Notes under the pieces: model-generated
The model's input: only the letters and a program-made list of their open reading frames with translations
Databases searched by the model: none
Told to the model about the DNA's origin: nothing
Position numbers and translations under genes: made by a program
Assembly (NCBI RefSeq): GCF_029962835.1
Contig: NC_080582.1
Span: forward strand, 78,426,177-78,490,176
DNA length: 64,000 bases
Direction of reading: 5' to 3'
From: Magnolia sinica
Taxonomy: Eukaryota > Streptophyta > Magnoliopsida > Magnoliales > Magnoliaceae
Part shown: positions 45,256-57,110 of the stretch, piece after piece
Position numbering within the stretch: the first letter of the stretch is position 1
Layout: each line of letters starts with the position of its first letter

Positions 45256-45954
45256 ATATAAGTTTTGTAAAAAGCCTTTTTGGGGGTTTTGAGAATAGTC
45301 TCACATGGGAAAGGGAAGAAAAAAAAAATTTGGTTTATATGAAACCAGTGGAGTACCTTATTATTTGCCCATATAGTCCATGGACCGTGGGATTTGTGTG
45401 TTTCAGTATTACGCAATGTTCCAGTGTTACGCACTAGAACACCCGTGCGCACGCTCGAGCTCGGTGCGAGGGCATGGGCATGTGAGACAGTGTGGTTGTA
45501 AAAGCGTACCTTGTATTTCACATGTGCGCATCGTGTCACAGAGGGTTGCTCCATTGGCGAAACGAAGCGAGACGAACAGACCAGTGGTGTGGTCTAGAAC
45601 AGTTCAACTAAACCAGTAGCTAAAGAACAAACCAGTGCAGTGGTTTAAATTACAACTTCTCTTCTCTTTTCTTTTTGGAATTTTTCTTTTATTGTACTTC
45701 TGTCAGACTGTGTGTAAAAGAGTTCCATTAGTAGGCCTTCATGTTTGCTGAACGCAGACCTACATCAGGCTCATCGTATCTTATAAGTGGTTTGCCTGTA
45801 ACCTATCAGCATACTCAATTCACTTGAGTAGGGGCAAATAACGCTTTTAGGACAACGTCCTAGACGTGCTTTAGCCTATCCTTATTTCAGATCTTGAATC
45901 TTTCGGATTCTATATTTTACAGAAAATATATTATTCTATAAAAAAAATTTAACA
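45123..45954 (+). repeat. Copia-2 5' LTR with about 472-bp internal deletion
   Basis: Starts TGTTATAAAATAAATGATTT and ends TTTAACA. It matches the 3' LTR except for the segment equal to 54200-54671 there, which is missing at about 45569. It holds a (TA)n run about three times longer than that in the 3' LTR. Confidence 0.85.
45163..45250. repeat. (TA)n microsatellite in the 5' LTR
   Basis: About 44 units; the equivalent in the 3' LTR (53870-53896) has about 13. Confidence 0.95.
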
Positions 45955-46830
45955 ATCTTAAAGCATTTTTTTGATAAAAGTTGATAGTATATCATCCATC
46001 AAGTTGATGAATTAGGACTTGATTCGTCTTGACCAGTTCGATTGAACCAATTTTACGAGATAGCAAGACAAGCTGAAATTTCTTCTAACGGCGCTGAAAA
46101 TTTACTACATCTTAGATCATTATCTTTAGCCATTGCCTAAAACAACTAAAGCTGACACATCTGAACAAATAGTTGCCCGCACCATACGAGCTGAAGGTGA
46201 ACTCTTGTGTCAAGGATACATTTGAACGCGCTCTCCAACCGCCTATACGATCTGTACCAACAGACGTCATCAGCAAAGGAGATCTGGGTTGCTCTGGAGT
46301 TCAAATACATGGCTGAAGAAGAAGGTACCAACAAATTTCTCATCGCTGGGTATTTTGACTTCAACATGGTAGATAACAAACCAATGTTACCCTAAATCTA
46401 AGAACAACAGCTTATAGTAAACAAAATCAAAGCCATCAAAATTGATCTTCCCGAATCATTCCAAGTCGGAGCTATAATCGTTAAACTGTCACTGATGTGG
46501 AAAGACTATAAAAAGAAGTTGTTGCATATGACTGAGGACTATACACTGGAACAAATCCAGAAACACCTCATAATTGAAGAAGAATCCCGTAATCGCGACG
46601 AAAATAATGATAATAGGAATGCCTCGTACAAGGTACATGCAGTGGAGAACACTAACAACAAGAATCTCGAGAAGGACAATTCCCTAAAACCCAATAAAGA
46701 AAAATTCAAGAAAAATGCCCAAAAGAATAATGGAAAGTTCAAAGGCCCATGCCATGTTTGTGAAAAAACTAGGCACTATGCTCGAGTATGCCAATATTGT
46801 AAATCTAAAAAAAATAGGCAAGTGTAGTAG
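45955..46830 (+). pseudogene. Copia-2 gag remnant with zinc knuckle
   Basis: Blocks ALSNRLYDLYQQTSSAKEIW, EEEGTNKFLIAGYFDFNMVD and WKDYKKKLLHMTEDYTLEQI follow Copia gag order, but the frame is broken by a stop near 46395 and shifts upstream. A knuckle CHVCEKTRHYARVC fits C-X2-C-X4-H-X4-C, with Arg in place of the usual Gly before His. Confidence 0.82.
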
Positions 46831-46879
46831 AAGAAGGCGATATTGTGGTCATAATCACTGAAGTGAATACTATATAGGG

Positions 46880-47263
46880 AAAGGTTCCCGATTGATGGTA
46901 TGATACTGCCACTACCGTACATGTGTGGTACGATAGTCAGCCTTCAAAACCTATGAGGAATTGACCGATGGTGAAGAAGTCCAAATGGGTAATGAAGTCC
47001 GATCGAAGGTTCTTAAAAAAGTAACCGTAGAACTAATGTTCATATCTGGAAAGAATGTGATTCTGACAAATGTCCTGCACATCCCAGACATGAGGCGAAA
47101 CTTAGTTTCTGGGGACCTTATGGATAAACCAGGAATAAGGGTGGTGTATGAGTCAGGAAAACTGATTCTGTCCAATAATGAAAATTTTGTCAGAAAGGGA
47201 TATGCTTGTAACGGGATGGTCAAGTTTTCTCTGAATGAAAATAGCTTCTGCGTATATGATTGA
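46880..47263 (+). pseudogene. Copia-2 protease and pre-integrase remnant
   Basis: The active-site region reads YDTATTVHV at about 46899-46925, where the family has Asp-Thr-Gly; here Gly is Ala, coded at 46908-46910. Downstream EELTDGEEVQMGNEV and NVLHIPDMRRNLVSGDLM are typical. The frame is open from 46961 to a stop at 47263. An inactive enzyme is likely. Confidence 0.78.
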
Positions 47264-47942
47264 ATCCGTTAGATCGTGGCATGATAGACTAGCTCATATG
47301 GGGTATAATACCTTAAAGTTCATGGCTAAGAATGGTTTAATCCCATACATAGATAATGAAATCGATAAATGTGAAGTATGCATACGATCCAAAATGAAGA
47401 AAAAATCTTTTCCAAGTGTTGAAAGATCGTCTCAAATATTGTATCTTATGCACAGTGATATCTGTGAGTTAAATGGCATTTTTACTCGTGTAGGTAAACG
47501 GTACTTCATAACCTTTATTGATGATTGCTCTAGATATGTGTATATTTATCTGTTAAAGAGCAAAGATGAAGCATTGAACATGTTTAAAATATACAAAACA
47601 GAAATATAAAATCAACTAAATAAAAAGACAAAAATTCTCCGTAGCGATATAGGAAAAAAATACTTTTCTAATGAATTCGATAACTTCTGTGAAGAACATG
47701 TACTAATACATCAATGTACTGCGTCATACACACCTCAACAAAACGAAATAGCTGAAAGGAATAATAGAACATTAGTAGAGATGGTTAACTCAATGCTAAT
47801 AAGAGCAAAGCTGTCATTAAGTCTTTCGGGTGAGCATTGCTTATAACGTGCCATATACTAAACAGAATTTCGTCTAAAAAATATAAAATATCTCCATATG
47901 AAGCATGGAGAGGTGGAAAACCTAACCTAGGATATCTAAAAA
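47263..47942 (+). pseudogene. Copia-2 integrase, N-terminal and core remnant
   Basis: The zinc-binding set H-X4-H (WHDRLAH) and C-X2-C (CEVC) is present. Core landmarks MHSDI, FIDDCSRYVYIYLL, RSDIGKKYF and PQQNEIAERNNRTL give the Asp, Asp and Glu positions. A TAA at 47607-47609 interrupts the frame. The frame then stops at the nested insertion after GGKPNLGYLK. Confidence 0.85.
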
Positions 47943-50900
47943 TGTAACATCCTTGATTTTCACTGTTTGGATTTTCAAAAATCCATCAATTTTTATTTTT
48001 ATTTTATTTAATTAACCTAAATATTACTTAATGACCATTAGCACTCAATGTCAGTTTATACAGGGTGTACCAGTGAAGAACCGCATAAGTCCGGTTAATC
48101 ATGTAACGTCCCGTCCAACCAGAACAGTGTACTGAGGCATCCTCGTAGGATTTGCCGCAGGACCGTTCGTTTAAACTACTCATGGTTTGGTACCATAACT
48201 AAATTAAGTTAGGATTAGCCCATTAGAGTAGACCAGTCGGGTTGTGATTGGGCCAAGTGCGGGCCATCAAGCCAAATGGTCATTTACACTTGGCAGCAGC
48301 CCGTGCGGGCTATACCGTGACATGGGAAGGTCAGAAAATTATAAAAATTGAGGGGAGCATAGATCTCACTGGGCTTGGGGACCATCGCGGACCACGGACC
48401 CAGTGGAGACCCAGAAGTGTAATCTGGCACTTGCCAGATGCGCCCCACCAATGCCAAAATTGGAATCTGGCATGTGTAAATAAAACTGAAATGTAAGACA
48501 TTTCAGCCGTCAGATTTCTTCATAATTTACGATGAGGGTCTAATGTATTTTTCTACACCCGCCCACAAAAATCTGGGTCCCGATGGTGGCACGGTGACCG
48601 TTGATCACGAATCAAACCCGTGCGACCAAACCCCATATCTGATCATTCCCAAATTTTGCATGGCTCTTCATCGGGCCAAGGAACACCTATCCTATAAATT
48701 TCATGGTTAGAGGGCCACCAGAACTGCCTTAGTTATGTAAACAAGCTCTAGACAGCTCGTTGGTGGACCACTAGTTCCAAAACTATAGAATAATGTTCGT
48801 CTCATTGGGCTTGATGTCCATCGCGGGAATCGGACCTGGGTACGGTCCAGAACCGGTCAACTTGAGCCGAAGGACGAGTGCATGAGAAGTGCAAATACCC
48901 TAAAGGAAGGAGTTGGAACTTAAGTGAATTGAGTCGTCCACTCTTATGCAAAGTTGAGGATTTCGGACCGTCAGTTTGTGACCAAACTTTACCCATGGAG
49001 TAAGGATATTTCCCTACTCATATCCATATAGCCGCGGCCCTGATCTACTATCGGTGACCGTTGAACAGACTTCTTATTATATCTGTCGATCGGCGCATCC
49101 AAATGGCGGGCCAATCATATCCATACGTAGATCATCATTAGAGCTAGCTATCCTACGGTGTATATTGACTTGTACGCCTCATAGTGGGCCCTAGAGCTTA
49201 GAAAAACCCTCTCATAGGTCTAGTATAGTAAAAACCCAACACTTGGGGCCATTTCCACCAAAACTGGCATTACAAAAGGGGCTCATTTGGGGCACCCTTC
49301 TCCCCATACGAAATTGCCCTAGAGAAGGAAGGAGAGAAGAGAGAAAAGAGAGAAGAGAAAGAAGAGAAAGGAGGAGAAAGAGAGAGGAAGAAGAAAGGAA
49401 AAGAGTATGTGGTAGGAGGTGGGGCCCAAGGAAGCTCAAACTTGCAAACTCTCTACCTATTTTCCAAGGAAACCTCCACCAAACCCACCATGCCAAGAAG
49501 AGGAGGTAAGAATGGTATATTTTCCTTCAATAGAGCAACTTAGTGTAGATTTATAGGCATTAATGTTGTCTTCTTGATTTTGATTTAGAAAATGGTGGTT
49601 TTACCCAAATCCCCAAACCCTAAGATCTCAAAGAATGGAAATCTCCTCTTAAGGTGTAGACTATTACTCTTAGGTGACCTAACACCAATTTTAATACGAG
49701 ATTAATGATTTTGATTGCTTGGATGTTATTTTTGAAAGCCTAGAAAATCCTAGGAATTGTATGTTGGTTGAAATGGTATGGATTTATATGTTTGACTCTC
49801 TCTCTCTCATGATGTCGTTTATGTTTCTCACACGATTCGATGTATGGATGATCATATGCTCATGCCGTGTTGATTTTTATACGTTGTTGCTTCATATTTC
49901 GTATGATTTCATTACTCTTGTGTATATGATTTCTCAACATGGAGGAAGTGTTAACTTCCTCAATAACCCACACCACACACATACACTTTATTTATAATAT
50001 TAATGATTTTGCTTGTAGAAAAATTTGAATTGTATGTTGAGCAATATGAGATTAAGGTGTTGAAAATTTTGCTTGTAGTTGGCATGTTATAAGTCACTAT
50101 TCATACCCTTGGGTTAGTCAGGAACATGAGGAGAGCTAAGGTGGTTCCGTTGGTAGGACCACCTTGAGGCTAAACCCATGGGTTTGGACGAGTACGTGTG
50201 GGCGGCAGTAGTTAGGCTACATGGGTCGCTTGTACCCGATGTCGTTCCGCCACATACTTGCCTAAGCTCGTGCGGTTCAGTCCACTGGCTGACCCACCTA
50301 GTTTGTTAACCTTGTTTGCTCACACATGTATGGAAACTGGAACACCCCACCACCGTTATAGCCCATCGATACCGGATAGAATATTGATCCACAGTCTCGT
50401 GAGCCGGGCATGGTGGAATGGGACACTATGTCCGAGCTGTCGGCCTACGCTGGGGTGACGCGCCTCCCCGTAGTGACCGCGAGCGACCCCACATTCAGCA
50501 CCCCCCATGTGCTTGAAGTCGGGGATGGGGGAAACCCGACGGGGTCAAGGATCGCGGGGTCTCGGCCTCACACATTGGGGGGTCTTGGCCTCACAACTAG
50601 TTCATGGCATTTGATACGTGGGGTGTATCAGATTCTCAAATCTGCTGGATGAATGGACTTAACTAAGAACCTGGTTAACATCATCATTGCATGGCATTAG
50701 CTAGGTTGGCGACTCGGCAGTCGAGGTCGCACTGAGGGAGTGTTGGCATTGGCGATCGTTAGATGTTGTCGCACGAGGGAGCGTTGTGATGAGGGCATAC
50801 TTCATATCATCCTACATCCATACACATTAACAAGACTAGATAGATGTGTATGATTGATTGCTTTTCATTAAATTCTTAGTATAATTGATGCTTGATGCGA

Positions 50901-51404
50901 CTTAAGGCTAATAGCACCCACTGAGTTGATCACTCACTCCCACTCTGGGACGGTGTTTTAAAACACCAACCAGACCCGTTCATAGATGCAGGTAATACAG
51001 ATTTCATGAAGCCTAGCTATGCGAACCTCGAGGAGGAGGACGAGTTCCCTTACTTCCAGTTGATGAGCAGGACCCCGTCGGATCAGTAGATGGGTCGTTG
51101 GATCGCTATGCAGAGGGTTCAGCTTTATTCCTTTTGACATACTATTCTTTGTGATTTTGTTGGGTGACACCATGTGTGACCCTTTATATTTTTCTTGGTC
51201 ATGTATATGCATATGTATATATATATATGTATGCTAGTTCTCTTTCATTTCAGTCGGCAGGTGCATTTGTACTTCATATTCCAGGAAGTTCCAGAATGCG
51301 CATTTAGACTGGATTAATCGCATATTAATGAAAACTGGATATAAGTAACCCCGGGAACTCGGAAGTCGAGCGTATGCACGACCCCCGATTTTCAGGGTGT
51401 TACA
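47943..51404 (+). mobile_element. Solo-LTR-like insertion (3462 bp) in Copia-2 pol
   Basis: It begins TGTAACATCCTTGATTTTCA and ends GATTTTCAGGGTGTTACA. AAAAA flanks both sides (47938-47942 and 51405-51409). Removing the insert and one AAAAA returns the Copia pol reading frame without loss. No gag or pol is seen inside. Ends and length suggest a long Gypsy-type LTR, perhaps Tekay-like; that assignment is from memory. It shares its 3' end and the GGTGTTTTAAAACACC palindrome with 6371-13452. Confidence 0.82.
49319..49512 (+). other. Leader-like zone within the solo-LTR-like insertion
   Basis: A purine-rich tract (GAGAAGAGAGAAAAGAGAG) is followed by CACCATGCCAAGAAGAGG and a donor-like GAGGTAAGAAT at about 49500. 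The same order is found inverted at 12310-12150. Could be the transcription start and first splice site of the parent retrotransposon. Confidence 0.35.
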
Positions 51405-51690
51405 AAAAATGTGGGGGTATCTTGCATATTGCAGAACCCCTGATCCAAAAAGAGACGTTAAGTTCTTTGATAACTCACTATCCTTGGAGTCAAAGAATAA
51501 TGAAGTCCAAACTCCCGATAAAGAACCAGATAGCACAGCTCCACAGATAGTGGAAGCTCCTGTTGAACCTCGTAGGAGTCAAATAACAAGAATAGAAAAG
51601 AGTCTAAGAGATGACTACATAAACTCACAATGCGTCATTTTCCATCTTATATAAGGAAATAGAGAAAATGTTATAAGAAAAATACCTATA
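51405..51690 (+). pseudogene. Copia-2 integrase C-terminal remnant
   Basis: Frame resumes MWGYLAYCRTPDPKRDVKFF and runs to EPRRSQITRIEKSLRDDY, then a stop at 51652-51654. This is the usual linker before reverse transcriptase. Confidence 0.78.
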
Positions 51691-53280
51691 GTAATGACTA
51701 TATAAGATGATCCTAAAATATATAGAGAGGCTGTAACCTCTATAGACTCAACTTTCTGGAAAGAAGCTATAAACGATGAAATAGAATCTATAATGTCAAA
51801 TCAAACATGGGAACTAGTTAACTTACCTCCGGGTTTTAGACCTATAAGTTGCAAGTGAGTATTTATAAAGAAATATCACACTGATCAGACTATCCAAACT
51901 TTTAAATCTCGACTAGTAGTTAATGGTTTTAAACAAAAAGAATTGATAAATTACTTTGACACATATTCTCCTCTAGTTAGGATAACATCCATTATGATAT
52001 TATTTGCGCTAGCTTCCATACATCATTTTCACATTCACCAAGTGGATGTAAAGACCACATTTCTGAATGGTGACCTCAATGAGGAGGTATACATGGAACA
52101 ACCTAAAGGATTTATTCTACCAGGAAATGGAAACAAAGTATGTAGATTAATCAAATCTTTATATGGATTAAAACAAGCACCAAAATAATGGCATGAGAAG
52201 TTTGATTCCAAAATACTATCTCATGGTTTCATGCATAATGTAGCTGATAAATGCATATATTCCAAAGTAGACGATAGCTGCATGATTATTATTTGTTTGT
52301 ATGTTGATGATATGTTAATAATAAATAATAAAATAGAAGGTGTGACTGAAACGAAGAGGTTTTTATCTTCCGTATTCAAAATGAAGGATCTCAGACAAGT
52401 TGATACCATCCTAAGTATCAAAGTTAAAAAATATTGTGGGGGTTATGCTTTGTATTAATCTCATTATATTGAGAAGATATTAAACAAGTTTAACCATATA
52501 AATATAAAAGAAGCAAAAACTTTATTTGATCCCAGTATCAAACTAAAAGAGAATACTGGAAAAACAGTTGCACAATTGGAATATGTGAGTTCTATAGGAA
52601 GTCTTATGTGTGCTATGCAATGCATTAGACCTGATATAGCATATGCTGTGAGTAAACTTAGTAGGTTTACTAGTAACCCCAGTATTGAACATTGAAATGC
52701 AAACGGTGGAGTCCTTGGTTACTTAAAAGCAACTAAAGACTTAGAATTATTTTATTCAGAGTTTCTTACCGTATTGGAAGGATATACCGATGCGAGCTGG
52801 ATATCGAGCGTAGGGGATAAAAAGTCTACTACAGGATGGGTTTTCACCCTAGGAGATGCGGCTATATCTTAGGAATCCAAGAAACAGACCTGCATAACGT
52901 ACTCGACTATAAAGTCTGAATTTATAGCCCCGGCTGCAACAGGCAAAGAGGTTGAGTGGCTAAGGAATCTTCTATTAGAAATTCATTTCTATGTAAAGCC
53001 CATATCGGCTGTATCACTACATTGTGATAGTGAAGCCACATTAGCTAGAGCCTATAATGACACATATAATGGTAAGTTTAGACATATCAGTCTTCGACGT
53101 GATTATGTCAAACAGTTGATTCGAGATAGAATCATTGCTATTTCCTATGTGAAATCAAATAATAACTTAGCAGATCCTTTCACTAAATCTCTACTGAGAG
53201 AGGTAGTAAAGGCTGCATCTAGATGGATGAGGTTGAAACTCTTCAACCAAAGTTCTACTAGTGATGGTAACTCAACTTAA
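51691..53280 (+). pseudogene. Copia-2 reverse transcriptase and RNase H remnant
   Basis: Reverse transcriptase blocks: FWKEAINDEIESIMSNQTWE, VDVKTTFLNGDLNEEVYMEQ, SLYGLKQAPK and the catalytic CLYVDDMLI at about 52290. RNase H blocks: GYTDASWIS, STIKSEF, LHCDSEATLA and NNLADPFTKSLL, ending at TAA 53278-53280. In-frame stops occur at 51856, 52186, 52456, 52693 and 52870, mostly where the family has Trp or Gln. No large deletion is seen. Confidence 0.88.
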
Positions 53281-53828
53281 AGTCAGAAAATCTCTAATTT
53301 CGAGTTTAATGGGTAAGAACAAGTTACTAATATGTGGAAAGTTTTTAGCACTAAATTATATAATACATCATCCATGATAGATAAGTGTTGGACGTTATAA
53401 AAGAGGGTCGAGTCTTAGAACTCTTAATGAAATCCAATCTAAATAACAAGTGTCTTAAAGTAATAAAGATACTGGAAGGATTTCACCTATATGAACGTAA
53501 AGATGGGGCTGTCTCTCATGAGAGTTAGGAGTTTTCTCTTAGAATTGTTCATGAAATAGGATAAGCACACGGCCATTAATAGTGTTGAGTAAGATTGTGT
53601 GAACTCTAAATAACACATAGCGAATATGTGTATAGTTTCTTTGACTCTGTTATCTAAGAATAACTGGTTTAACGCTTCGGCTACCAGTCATTTCGATAGA
53701 GTTTTAAAATACTTAAACTAAGGGAATATTAAAATCGAAAGATATCTTTCTTTATAAATATAAGCTGATTTATTCTGGTAGAAATATTTAATCGAGAAAA
53801 ATATATTTTTAAAAAATCAGTGGGGGAT
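53281..53828 (+). other. Copia-2 3' untranslated internal region and polypurine tract
   Basis: Non-coding; ends AAATCAGTGGGGGAT directly before the LTR start TGTTATG. Confidence 0.7.
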
Positions 53829-53865
53829 TGTTATGAAATAAATGATTTTATAAAATATATTTTAA

Positions 53866-53901
<36 letters not shown>

Positions 53902-55051
53902 AAAGTTTTGTAAAAAACATTTTTAGGGGTTTTGAGAATAGTCCCACATGGGAAAGGGAAGAGAAGTTTTCTTGGTTTATATAAAAATAGTAGAGTACCT
54001 TATTATTTGCCCACATAGTCCATGGACCGTGGGACTTGCGATAACACCCGCGCGTACGCTTGCACACGGGCACGAGCACGGGCTTGGTGCGAGGGGGTGG
54101 GCATGTGAGGTAGTGTGGCTATAGAGGCACTGGTCATGCACTTCGTACGTGCGCATCGTATCATAGAGGGTCGCTCCCTTCGCGAACCGAAGCGAGACGT
54201 ATGCGAGTCGCAGTGCGACGAGGTGGCTAAGGTGAGCAAGACTAGAGGACTGAGAGAGAGGTCCTCCAGTATATATACAGAGGCTGAATATGGCTGTTGC
54301 AGCAGAAATGTAACTGCTGTGACATTAGTGCAAAAACCATGTTGTAACTGCTGCATAGCTAGCCCAATAGCTAGAAAATGGCTAGCTATTGTCTCACAAC
54401 AGTCAGCATGCAGCAGCTTATTGGCTTATGCACAACAGTCAGAAAATGGCCATAAAACGACTAGTTTTCTCCAACAGTTAGAAAACAGTTATAAGATTTA
54501 TTTCCCTGGACCATAACCCCCAACCAATACAGGCTATATAAACAAGGCTTGGATGAGTTTCTAAATCATCTCTCAACCCACTCCAGAAGACACATACGAA
54601 CTGAAACAGTCACTCCTCTCCTATACTTCAATAACTCCAGCAAGACAGCAAGGTTGAACCATTGCTTGAAGAACAGACCAGTGGTGTGGTCTAGAACGGT
54701 TCAACTGAACCAGTAGCTGAAGAACAGATTAGTGCAATGGTCTAAATCACAACTTCTCCTTTTTTCTTTTCTTTTTGAGAATTTTCTTTTATTGTACTTT
54801 TGCCAGACTGTGTGTAAAAGAGTTTCATTAGTAGGTCTTCGTCTTTGCTGAACACAGACCCACATCAGGCTCGTCGTATCCTAGAAGTGGTTTACCTGTA
54901 ACCTATCAGCGTACTCAATTCACTTGAGTAAGGGCAAATAATGCTTTAAGGACAGCATCCTTGACGTGCTTCTGCTTGTCCTTATTTCAGATATTGGATT
55001 TTTCAAATTTCATATTTTACAGAAAATATATTATTTTGTAAAAAAATTTCA
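53829..55051 (+). repeat. Copia-2 3' LTR (1223 bp)
   Basis: Starts TGTTATGAAATAAATGATTT and ends AAATTTCA. It keeps the 472-base part lost from the 5' LTR, including a GTTAGAAAAC-type repeat zone at about 54300-54490. A TATATAAACAAGG box near 54535 may be the LTR TATA element. Confidence 0.85.
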
Positions 55052-55424
55052 ATAATAGTATACTATGAAAGCATAAAATCACAAGAGAGATTACCTAATT
55101 AGAACAAGCCTCGAATATATCAAGCTATGCCCTTTGAAACAATTAGAAACGTATTTAGAATACTTAGAACCTTTTTATATATTTTCAAATCCCGATTACA
55201 CCCATATATATAATATAAATGAAAATAACAATCGAAATTGAAAACAAATCGCACACTTGTGTAATTTTGTGTGTGCTCAATGACACCTTCAATAACAGTT
55301 TAATGGCATTAAGAGTTTATCGATGGCATCGAGAAATCATCAAAACACTCCCAACAATAAAATATGAATTTTTTACGAACCCAATTACTCAGGTATTTAA
55401 GACATCAACAACATAAACTTTACT

Positions 55425-55695
55425 GAAGCCATTATAATGCTTTTTTGCCATCCAACTTGTTAACAAGGTCGCGGGGAGCTTAGATGGAAAAAAACAGAAA
55501 CAAAAATATCAGCTTGACCAAAAAATTTGGTGGGCCAATAACTTTTCAATGGTAGACATTTTGTCCCACTATTTCCTATGGAGGCACCCACTTAAGCCTT
55601 GGATCTTACTCCCTTCGATTTAATGCCTTCTGAATAAAATGTTAAAAATGGATGGAAAGTGTAAATAAAATACATAAATTGCGTTGGGCCCCGTC
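55425..55695. mobile_element. Mutator-type MITE, left-truncated
   Basis: Starts mid-family at CATTATAATGCTTTTTTGCC; right end ATAAATTGCGTTGGGCCCC. Confidence 0.5.
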
Positions 55696-55837
55696 GAGAC
55701 CTAGTCAGGACCGAGTAGGTCCGGGCAGGCCTCTCATTTTTTTGGTGCTCGATTTCGAGCATGAGCGAGCCATGTGGCTGGGCAAGTGGATGTGTACTTG
55801 GATTACCTTCGACCGCACCAAAGGAAGTTCCTGCAGT

Positions 55838-56248
55838 CAATAGACAGGTGGGGCCCGATGTTTGTGAGAAATTCACCCTCACCATCCGTTCTACCAGTTA
55901 ATGTTAGTACGCAAGCCACGTCCAGAACTCAAGGTGGGCCACACGTCAGGTAAAAGATGGGGAGGGAAAATTTCCCAAGGTCCACCGTGATGTTTATATG
56001 TCATCCAAACCGTTCATAAGGTTATTATGACTGGGATGAACTGAAAACATAAAAAGATTTAAATGATTCAAAACTTTTGTGGCCCGTGAATGTTTCAACC
56101 GTGGACATTCAATCTCCACCGTTTATTGTCATGTGGCCCACTTGAGATTTAGATCTCACTCATTATTGGGCACATGCCCTAACAGGAGATGGCAAAATGA
56201 GTAGACAGGGTGGATTTAACACCAACATCACTATAGGCCCCATATAGC
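55838..56248. mobile_element. Mutator-type MITE, GTTTGTGAGAAAT subfamily
   Basis: Left GGTGGGGCCCGATGTTTGTG, with AGAAATTCACCCTCACCATC; right GGGTGGATTTAACACCAACA then ATAGGCCCCA. This is the same subfamily as 2735 and 14725. Confidence 0.6.
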
Positions 56249-56328
56249 TTCCGGCCGCAGAACTTCATGCGGTCAGCGGTCGCAGGCAATCCCGTCGGTG
56301 GATGCCACGAACACATCTTAGTCGGCCC

Positions 56329-56365
56329 AAAGAGTCTAGAGGCTCCTAAAGAGTCTAGAGGCTCC
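56329..56365. repeat. Two tandem copies of a 19-bp unit
   Basis: AAAGAGTCTAGAGGCTCCT at about 56329 and 56348, directly left of the MITE at 56375. Confidence 0.8.
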
Positions 56366-56374
56366 TGTAAGATG

Positions 56375-56907
56375 GAAACGGTTTGGCTACTCCGCCTGCC
56401 AACAGCCCGGTGGCCGGTGGTCGGTACTTTGTGGGCCCTACCATGATGTATTTGTTTCATCCATTCCGTTCATCCATTTTTAAAGATCATTTTAGGTATT
56501 GATCCCAAAAATGAGAGGGATATAAATCTCAGGTGGATCACACCACAGGAAAACAATAGTGATTCGATATCCACCATTAAAATCCTCCTGAGGCCCACTG
56601 TACCGTTTATTTGACATCCAATTGATTAGGTAATACAGACCAAAATGAAGGGAAAAAACAAAGATCAGCTTGATCCAAAACTTTTATGCCCCTAAAAAGT
56701 TTTTAATGGTCGACGTTCATTCAACACTGTTTCATGTAATGTGGTCCACTTGAGATTGGTATATATCTCATTTTTGATCTAATATCATAAAATGATCTAG
56801 AAAAAATAGATGGACAGCATGGATGAAACACATACATCATGGTGGGCCCCATAGAGCACCGACCACCAGCCATTGGCCGGTGGCAGGGGAGTAGCCAATC
56901 CGTTTCC
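56375..56907. mobile_element. Mutator-type MITE, full length, with 9-bp target duplication
   Basis: Left GAAACGGTTTGGCTACTCC is inverted at the right as GGAGTAGCCAATCCGTTTC. TGTAAGATG flanks both sides (56366-56374 and 56908-56916). The core lies within (GTGGGCCCTACCATGATG to ATCATGGTGGGCCCCATAG). The inverted repeats are longer than 80 bases with mismatches. It has no coding capacity. The 9-bp duplication is the key evidence for Mutator affiliation. Confidence 0.88.
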
Positions 56908-56949
56908 TGTAAGATGCTCAGTTACCGAGATAGAAAAAAAAAAAAAAAA

Positions 56950-57110
56950 AAAACTTCTACTCATGCAGAGTGTAAACAAATCCGTAGCGTGGCCGACTTG
57001 AGTTTGGTATTGGCCTGATTTTTGGCATTATGTCCTAACATGATCCGGTCCAGATGATGAATGGAGTGGATGTCAAAACATCACTGTCGGCCCCACGGAT
57101 TCGGGTACCA
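56950..57110. mobile_element. Mutator-type MITE, right part only
   Basis: Has GGCATTATGTCCTAACATGA and GATGAATGGAGTGGATGTCA, ending CGGCCCCACGG. An A-homopolymer at about 56935-56952 marks the left break. Confidence 0.5.

Larger units (their letters stand above)
45123..55051 (+). mobile_element. Copia-2: full-structure Copia retrotransposon, decayed, with nested insertion
   Basis: LTRs at 45123-45954 and 53829-55051 flank gag-pol remnants in Copia order (gag, protease, integrase, reverse transcriptase, RNase H). ATAAT flanks both ends (45118-45122 and 55052-55056). The polypurine tract AGTGGGGGAT precedes the 3' LTR. A 3.5 kb insertion splits pol at 47943. No primer-binding site was recognised after the 5' LTR. 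Multiple stops make it non-autonomous. Confidence 0.88.

Noticed and set aside
50258-50652. Overlapping frames with Pro- and Ser-rich products
   Set aside because: They lie in the non-coding LTR-like insertion and share no pattern with its homologue at 6371-13452.
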